Assembly: GCA_026770615.1 (NCBI GenBank)
Contig: MU631347.1
Coordinates: 397,253-407,647 of the forward strand
Origin: Pavlovales sp. CCMP2436
Lineage: Eukaryota > Haptophyta > Pavlovophyceae > Pavlovales
Direction: 5' to 3'
DNA length: 10,395 nt
Below the pieces are notes generated by a model, which made no database searches, was not told the origin of the DNA, and was given only the letters and a program-made list of their open reading frames with translations. This document shows, in pieces, positions 6,518 through 10,395 of the stretch; the first letter of the stretch is position 1, and every line of letters starts with the position of its first letter. A program made the translations under genes and the position numbers.

Positions 6518-7134
6518 TGCATGCATCGGGGGGTTCCCCCCGTGCCGGTCACGACGCTCCGCCTCGGAGCAACGACAGCAAGGACAACTCGCGCATTCGC
6601 CTCTCGGACACCAACAAGCCGTCGGTCTTCCAGGGGATGATGCGCGAGCTCCAGATGCTCACGGACAAGGACGCGACGCTCGCGCAGGGCTTTGTCGGCA
6701 ACGAGTTCGATAAGGACGGCATCGCGACGGGCCGCTTGAAGCTGCTCACTCAGGATGAGTACGCAAACGCGCTCATCGCTCCCCACGACGACAAGCTGGC
6801 CAAGTTCCACCATATGGAGGACCAGATCTCGGCGATCAACAAGGTCGCAGCTGACAAGACAAGCAAGATCAACTTGCAGGCGACGTACGACAAGTCCAAG
6901 ATCACCATCGACAAGATTTTGATGATCTTCGGCACCGTCGAGGGCATCAAGAAGGACACCGGCGCCGGCGCGACTGTCGGCTCGCGCGCGCGCGCGCACG
7001 CGGCATCGGCCGTCGGCATGACGACCGCCGACGCGTCGCCGCCCAAGGTGCACCGCCGCGCGACCACCCGCCGCGGCGTTGCCTCCAACCTGCGTCGCCA
7101 GGCGCAGCGCCCCTCAGCCAATGGCCAGGGATAG
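6517..7134 (+). CDS. gag-position ORF of the retrotransposon, family not recognised
   Basis: 205 codons, TAG at 7132-7134 directly followed by TAA. Its place right after the 5' LTR is that of gag. No CCHC zinc knuckle is present, and I cannot match it to a known Gag domain. Residues 1-25 are polar and low-complexity; 40-60 and 85-145 look helical, with many Lys and Asp; the end (about 150-205) is Ala/Arg-rich and basic, which could bind RNA. The first ATG overlaps the last LTR base and lies before a strong hairpin, so a start at MMREL (6637) is possible. Third positions are strongly G/C, so the frame has been under selection. It may be a C-terminally shortened Gag or a captured host sequence. 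Confidence 0.65.
   Translation: MHASGGSPRAGHDAPPRSNDSKDNSRIRLSDTNKPSVFQGMMRELQMLTDKDATLAQGFVGNEFDKDGIATGRLKLLTQDEYANALIAPHDDKLAKFHHMEDQISAINKVAADKTSKINLQATYDKSKITIDKILMIFGTVEGIKKDTGAGATVGSRARAHAASAVGMTTADASPPKVHRRATTRRGVASNLRRQAQRPSANGQG
6527..6542 (+). other. perfect hairpin directly after the 5' LTR
   Basis: CGGGGGGTTCCCCCCG has a 7-bp GC stem with a TT loop, 10 bp into the internal region. The place is where the primer-binding site and packaging or dimerisation signals usually lie. No match to the initiator-Met tRNA 3' end is seen after the LTR, so priming may use another tRNA or an internal tRNA part, as in some Copia elements. Confidence 0.6.
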
Positions 7135-7187
7135 TAAGTGGCCCGCGGGGGACCGGCGTTGCTGGTCGCGGGGGTGCGCGCCCCTCC

Positions 7188-8786
7188 GTGGACTGGCTGC
7201 GTCTGTGGTCCCTCCGATCGGGCACAATCGACAAGACACTACTCGCGCGGATGCGCGTGGCAGTCGACGACATGGAGGGCCAAGCTCCAATGTCGTCGGA
7301 CCTCAACACGCTGTCCGACGCGCGCATGCGGCGGCTCACGCACGAGCTGCCACTTCCAGACGCCAAGGCTGCCGGCGAGATCACCTATCTCGACGTGTAC
7401 TCGGCGTCCAAGTTCGACCTCCCCGTCAAGAACATCGACGGTGAGAGGTCGGGATTCAAGTATGCCATCCTGTTAGTAGACGCATACTCGCGCTTCCGGA
7501 GGGTCTATTTCGCCAAGTCGCAGCGCGAGCTTCCAGGACTCGTGCGTCACTACCTGCAGCTCAGCTGCGACCAAGGGCGCCGAGGCCAGCAGCAGCTGGC
7601 GCGGCGCGGCCTGCAGCTCGGCTGCGGCCAGAGGCACCGAGGCCAGCAGCAGCTGGCGCGGCGCGGCCTGCAGCTCGGCTGCGGCCAAGGGCGCCGAGGC
7701 CAGCAGCAGCTGGCGCGGCGCGGCCTGCAGCTCGGCTGCGGCCAGAGGCACCGAGGCCAGCAGCAGCTGGCGCGGCGCGGCCTGCAGCTCGGCTGCGGCC
7801 AAGGGCGCCGAGGCCAGCAGCAGCTGGCGCGGCGCGGCCTGCAGCTCGGTTGCGACCACGAGGCGCTGAGGCCAGCAGCAGCTGGCGCGGCGCGGCCTGC
7901 AGCTCGGCTGCGGCCAGGGGCACCGAGGCCAGCAGCAGCTGGCGCGGCGCGGCCTGCAGCTCGGCTGCGGCCAGAGGCACCGAGGCCAGCAGCAGCTGGC
8001 GCGGCGCGGCCTGCAGCTCGGCTGCGGCCAGAGGCGCCGAGGCCATCAGCAGCTGGCGCGACGCGGCCTGCAGCTCGGCTGCGGCCAGAGGCGCCGAGGC
8101 CAGCAGCAGCTGGCGCGGCGCGGCCTGCAGCTCGGCTGCTGCCAAGGGCGCTGAGGCCAGCAACAGCTGGCGCGGCGCGGCCTGCAGCTCGGCTGCGGCC
8201 AGAGGCGCCGAGGCCAGCAGCAGCTGGGGCGGCAAGAGCGGATTGTCCAATCGGGATCCTGGACACACACCCTCGATTTTACAAGGAGGACTCTAAGCAC
8301 CCCGGCCTCGTGGCGTATGCCGACTCCGACTGGTGCGCAGACACGGAGGGGCGCAGGTCGACAAGCGGCTACGTCGTGATGTTCAACGGCGCGCCGGTGT
8401 CGTGGCAGAGTAGCATGCAGTCGATCGGCGCGCTTTCCACTTGCGAGGCCGAGTACATCGCTGCCTCGGACGCGGCGCGCGAGGTCTACTACATGCGCGA
8501 GGTCGCCTCGTTCATCCGCAACCCGCAGCCCGGCCCGACGGTCCTGTACGAGGACAACCAAGGCGCGGTCCAGCTGGTCGAGAACCCAGTGCACCACAAG
8601 CGCACCAAGCACATCGATGTAAAGTACCATTACATCCGCGCAGCGCAGGAGAACGGCGTGATCAAGATCGAGAAGATTCGCACGGACCTCAACCACGCCG
8701 ACATCATGACCAAGGCGGCCACCACGGTAACGTTCCGCCGGCACGTCGACGCCCTCATGCAGCCGGCGGTGCAGCCGGCGGGGTAG
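7188..8786 (+). CDS. pol: Copia pol remnant: truncated integrase, minisatellite peptide, RNase H
   Basis: The frame is open back to about 6855, in -1 relative to gag; no ATG is present until 7251, so translation may start there or follow frameshifting. Residues are numbered from 7188. Residues 60-120 are the start of an integrase core: YLDVYSA with the first catalytic Asp (69), then ILLVDAYSRFRRVYFAKSQ (about 94-112). The second Asp and the Glu are gone. Residues 123-350 are minisatellite-coded: Gln/Arg/Gly-rich, then Ala/Pro/Arg-rich after the odd 58-bp unit. From about 370 it is a typical Copia RNase H: YADSDW (Asp379), RRSTSGYV, the CEAEY Glu, the YEDNQGA Asp, HIDVKYH and the ADIMTK Asp, so all four acidic residues are kept. 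Reverse transcriptase is absent. It ends at a TAG inside the 24-bp array. Confidence 0.9.
   Translation: MDWLRLWSLRSGTIDKTLLARMRVAVDDMEGQAPMSSDLNTLSDARMRRLTHELPLPDAKAAGEITYLDVYSASKFDLPVKNIDGERSGFKYAILLVDAYSRFRRVYFAKSQRELPGLVRHYLQLSCDQGRRGQQQLARRGLQLGCGQRHRGQQQLARRGLQLGCGQGRRGQQQLARRGLQLGCGQRHRGQQQLARRGLQLGCGQGRRGQQQLARRGLQLGCDHEALRPAAAGAARPAARLRPGAPRPAAAGAARPAARLRPEAPRPAAAGAARPAARLRPEAPRPSAAGATRPAARLRPEAPRPAAAGAARPAARLLPRALRPATAGAARPAARLRPEAPRPAAAGAARADCPIGILDTHPRFYKEDSKHPGLVAYADSDWCADTEGRRSTSGYVVMFNGAPVSWQSSMQSIGALSTCEAEYIAASDAAREVYYMREVASFIRNPQPGPTVLYEDNQGAVQLVENPVHHKRTKHIDVKYHYIRAAQENGVIKIEKIRTDLNHADIMTKAATTVTFRRHVDALMQPAVQPAG
7554..8233 (+). repeat. 57-bp minisatellite, about 12 units, inside pol
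   Basis: Units start at CTGCAGCT at 7554, 7611, 7668, 7725, 7782, 7839, 7897, 7954, 8011, 8068, 8125 and 8182; the last is cut at about 8233. All are 57 bp except the sixth, which is 58. Each has a PstI-type CTGCAG and a CAGCAGCAGCTGGCGCGGCGCGGC core. The first five alternate between a CAAGGGCGCC form and a CAGAGGCACC form, a 114-bp higher-order unit; the later ones are mostly CAGAGGCGCC. It fills the place of the missing integrase end and reverse transcriptase. Because 57 is a multiple of three, frames on both strands stay open, and the minus-strand frames here are shadows. Confidence 0.97.
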
Positions 8787-9002
8787 CCGATGGTGCAGTC
8801 GGCGGTGTAGCCGATGGTGCAGTCGGCGGTGAAGCCAATGGTGCAGTCGGCGGTGTAGCCGATGGTGCAGTCGGCGGTGAAGCCGACGGTGCAGTCGGCG
8901 GAGCAGCCGACGGTGCAGTCGGCGGAGCAGCCGGCAGTGCAGTCGGCGGAGCAGTCGGCGGTGCAGTCGGCGGAGCAGCCGGCGGCGCAGCCGGCGGGTT
9001 CA
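8763..9002 (+). repeat. 24-bp tandem array at the end of pol, 10 units
   Basis: Units of eight codons in the pol frame, of the form P-x-V-Q-S-A-x-x, start every 24 bp from 8763 to 8979. Position 8 of the unit is TAG in units 1, 2 and 4, AAG in units 3 and 5, and CAG in units 6-9. A 12-bp half-period (GTGCAGYCGGCG) is also visible. After the third TAG the same frame stays open through the rest of the array and into the 3' LTR. Confidence 0.95.
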
Positions 9003-9099
9003 AGTAACGACACAGCCGCGCTGAGCAGCCCAGACGTGGGCCATGCTCGGCAGGCAAGTCGACGCCATCATGCTGGGCATCATCCAGTACTGATGACGC

Positions 9100-9106
9100 G
9101 AGGGGG
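9100..9106 (+). other. polypurine tract GAGGGGG
   Basis: All-purine run directly against the TGTTGG of the 3' LTR, the place where plus-strand DNA synthesis is primed. It is short but correctly placed. Confidence 0.7.
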
Positions 9107-9447
9107 TGTTGGAGGTATGGCTCTTGTATATGCTCTATAGCTACTGATCAGGGCTATTGCATATACCCAAGCCTTACTGCCTACATGCCTGCCCGCAGCA
9201 CACAGCACCGCACACACTTATTGGCCACAACCCGTGTCATACGGAAGCCAGTTGCTGGTTTGGCTCAGTTTAAATTGTGTTGCCACTCAGTGATCGCTCA
9301 GTTTGCCGTCCGCCACTGATCGCTTTGCACTGATCGCTCGTGAAGCTCTAACTCGCTGTATTTGATCCTGCCACCCGTCGAGACGACGGGCACCCTCTAG
9401 AGCCGCAAGGACTAGAGGAGAGGCGGAGCGACCGGCTAACACCAACA
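9107..9447 (+). repeat. 3' LTR
   Basis: 341 bp, no indels against the 5' LTR (constant offset 2,930) and nine substitutions. It would supply the polyadenylation site; no clear AATAAA is seen. Confidence 0.96.
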
Positions 9448-9452
9448 TCTCG
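9448..9452. repeat. 3' target-site duplication TCTCG
   Basis: Identical to 6172-6176. Confidence 0.9.
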
Positions 9453-9699
9453 TATTTTTACTACATAATAAATCCGCACCCCGCCGTTGTGCCTGACCTA
9501 ATGGGCAGCTTATTTTGAGTTATAATTACATAATTTAGCCGTCTCAGACCTACTGACCTAGCCCTCTTGGATTCAATGAAATATAATTTATTCCGCTTGA
9601 GTCCTCTTGTCGTGTCGGTCGTAAAAAATGCTGAGCTGCTTATATTAATTATAGTAATAAGAATGTCTTATAATGTACTTTTATTAGATTATTATAATA
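9453..9699. other. AT-rich spacer
   Basis: Runs of A/T with no coding bias between the retrotransposon and the foldback repeat. The composition changes abruptly at 9700 to GC-rich coding-like sequence. No gene or RNA is seen. Confidence 0.5.
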
Positions 9700-10164
9700 T
9701 CGCGCACTGTCGGGCGGCCCCGCGTTGCGTAGCGACTCCAGCGCTTTGTTTTCGGCTTCCTCATCATCCACCACTTCTACCAGCTCCCCACTTCGGCGTA
9801 GCGCGTAGAAGTCTGCGTCGGAGCGCTTAGATCAGCCTGACTTGAACTTGAAACGTACCGCCAGCCCAAACCCCCCTACATTGATATAACATTGCGTCGG
9901 AGCGCTTAGATCATCCTGACTTGAACTTGAAACGTACCGACAGCCCGAACCCCCCTACATTACTACAATAATTATTATAGTAATGTAGGGGGGTTCGGGC
10001 TGTCGGTACGTTTCAAGTTCAAGTCAGGCTGATATAAGCGCTCCGACGCAGGCTCCTACGCGCTACGCCGAAGCGGGGAGCTGGTAGAAGTGGTGGATGA
10101 TGAGGAAGCCGAAAACAAAGCGCTGGAGTCGCTACGCAACGCGGGGCCGCCCGACAGTGCGCGA
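9700..10164. repeat. 465-bp foldback (long inverted repeat) with an inverted coding duplicate
   Basis: The right arm (9972-10164, 193 bp) pairs with the left arm (9700-9971). The inner 79 bp pair directly across a centre between 9971 and 9972, with no loop and one mismatch in the central 28 bp. The outer 114 bp of the right arm pair with 9700-9813, because the left arm has an extra 79-bp tandem copy (9814-9892 against 9893-9971). The outermost ~85 bp of the arms are identical, with a few changes nearer the middle. Pairing stops sharply at 9700/10164. The left arm is an inverted duplicate of the start of the frame described at 10033. Confidence 0.95.
9814..9971. repeat. 79-bp tandem duplication within the left foldback arm
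   Basis: Copies at 9814-9892 and 9893-9971 share TGCGTCGGAGCGCTTAGATC, CCTGACTTGAACTTGAAACG and CCCCCCTACATT. They differ at a few sites and in the last bases. The single right-arm copy matches the second copy at some sites and the first at others. Confidence 0.9.
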
Positions 10165-10281
10165 GCAAGCGAGTCCATTGGTGATCCCAGCGGTGACGTA
10201 CCGCCGGGAAGCGATGTAATATTCTATATATATAGCGGCGGAGGAACACGACGAACAGCAACCAGCAGATCATCTCCCTAA
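10033..10281 (+). CDS. hypothetical coding-like frame, continues in another frame to the edge
   Basis: Open from after a TGA at 10030-10032 to a stop at 10279-10281; there is no ATG near the beginning, and the first GTG is 10090. The peptide has a Leu/Arg part, an acidic helix (VVDDEEAENKALESLRNAG) and a Gly/Pro/Asp-rich linker (GDPSGDVPPGSD). It then meets a TATATATA run at about 10222-10231, after which a different plus-strand frame (AAEEHDEQQPADHLPKH and on) looks more protein-like and stays open to the window end. A slip in the TA run may have broken the frame, or an intron boundary is here. The stretch up to 10164 is the one copied in reverse in the left foldback arm. Family unknown. Confidence 0.35.
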   Translation, partial: YKRSDAGSYALRRSGELVEVVDDEEAENKALESLRNAGPPDSARASESIGDPSGDVPPGSDVIFYIYSGGGTRRTATSRSSP

Positions 10282-10395
10282 ACACCCTTGCCCGGGCACA
10301 CTACCGGAGATCCATCGGCACGCGCGGTGGCGCCCAAGCCAGCGCAGCCGACTAAGGCACGCAGCAGGCAATGGGCGACGCAGCGCTCAGACCAG

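Larger units (their letters stand above)
6177..9447 (+). mobile_element. Ty1/Copia-type LTR retrotransposon, non-autonomous (3,271 bp)
   Basis: Two 341-bp direct LTRs begin TGTTGG and end CCAACA. They are flanked by the 5-bp duplication TCTCG (6172-6176 and 9448-9452), and a purine run GAGGGGG lies directly before the 3' LTR. The internal 2,589 bp hold a gag-position ORF, an integrase remnant, a minisatellite, a Copia RNase H and a second short-unit array. Integrase before RNase H is the Copia order. Autonomous Copia elements are usually around 5 kb with one long pol. Here protease is not visible, integrase stops after the first catalytic Asp, and reverse transcriptase is absent. Intact ends and target duplication show true retrotransposition, so proteins must have come from a relative, or the deletion came after insertion. 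LTR identity (332/341 by my count) suggests a fairly recent insertion. Confidence 0.95.

Noticed and set aside
7550..8240. The 57-bp repeats as a CRISPR array
   Set aside because: Units are contiguous with no unique spacers, and the setting is a eukaryotic retrotransposon.
7473..8268. Long minus-strand frames of Ala/Leu/Pro/Arg repeats opposite pol
   Set aside because: A 57-bp repeat without stops leaves several frames open on both strands. The plus-strand frame contains integrase and RNase H motifs, so the minus frames are shadows.

Overview
The window looks like nuclear DNA of a unicellular eukaryote, most plausibly a GC-rich alga or other protist. Short stretches with strongly G/C-biased third codon positions sit in AT-rich, microsatellite-rich spacer. 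There are no bacterial-style operons, no ribosome-binding-site pattern, and one clear eukaryotic LTR retrotransposon. I cannot place the species; haptophyte or stramenopile is only a guess.

Left part (1-6170). A C-rich tract runs into a possible 3' end of an exon (about 2-208). Spacer follows, with an imperfect ~170-bp tandem duplication (570-913) that carries a G-run tract in each copy, an (AT) microsatellite and a C-run tract. A minus-strand reading frame of unknown function (2301-2978) overlaps a cluster of palindromic TTTCGCNCGAAA motifs. A 25-bp tandem array of TGTCAGTTGACA (3550-3624) lies downstream. A minus-strand frame (3980-4657) looks like a damaged OTU-type cysteine protease. From 5.0 to 6.0 kb there is coding-like sequence on both strands; the plus-strand coiled-coil-like part is spread over several frames and looks like a decayed gene.

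Centre (6172-9452). This is a structurally complete but coding-deficient Ty1/Copia-type LTR retrotransposon: two 341-bp LTRs (TGTTGG...CCAACA), a 5-bp target duplication TCTCG, a gag-position ORF, a truncated integrase and a Copia RNase H with all four acidic residues visible. The rest of integrase and all of reverse transcriptase are missing. In their place is a 57-bp minisatellite of about 12 units that keeps the frame open. A second, 24-bp array follows the RNase H and contains three in-frame TAG codons. The element cannot move by itself; it would need an autonomous relative.

Right part (9453-10395). AT-rich spacer leads into a 465-bp near-perfect inverted repeat (9700-10164) with no loop at its centre. 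Its outer arms duplicate, in inverted orientation, the start of a coding-like frame that continues rightwards to the window edge. One arm also carries an extra 79-bp tandem copy.

The main points of interest are the retrotransposon whose polymerase region is replaced by an in-frame minisatellite, the foldback duplication, and the damaged OTU-like gene.
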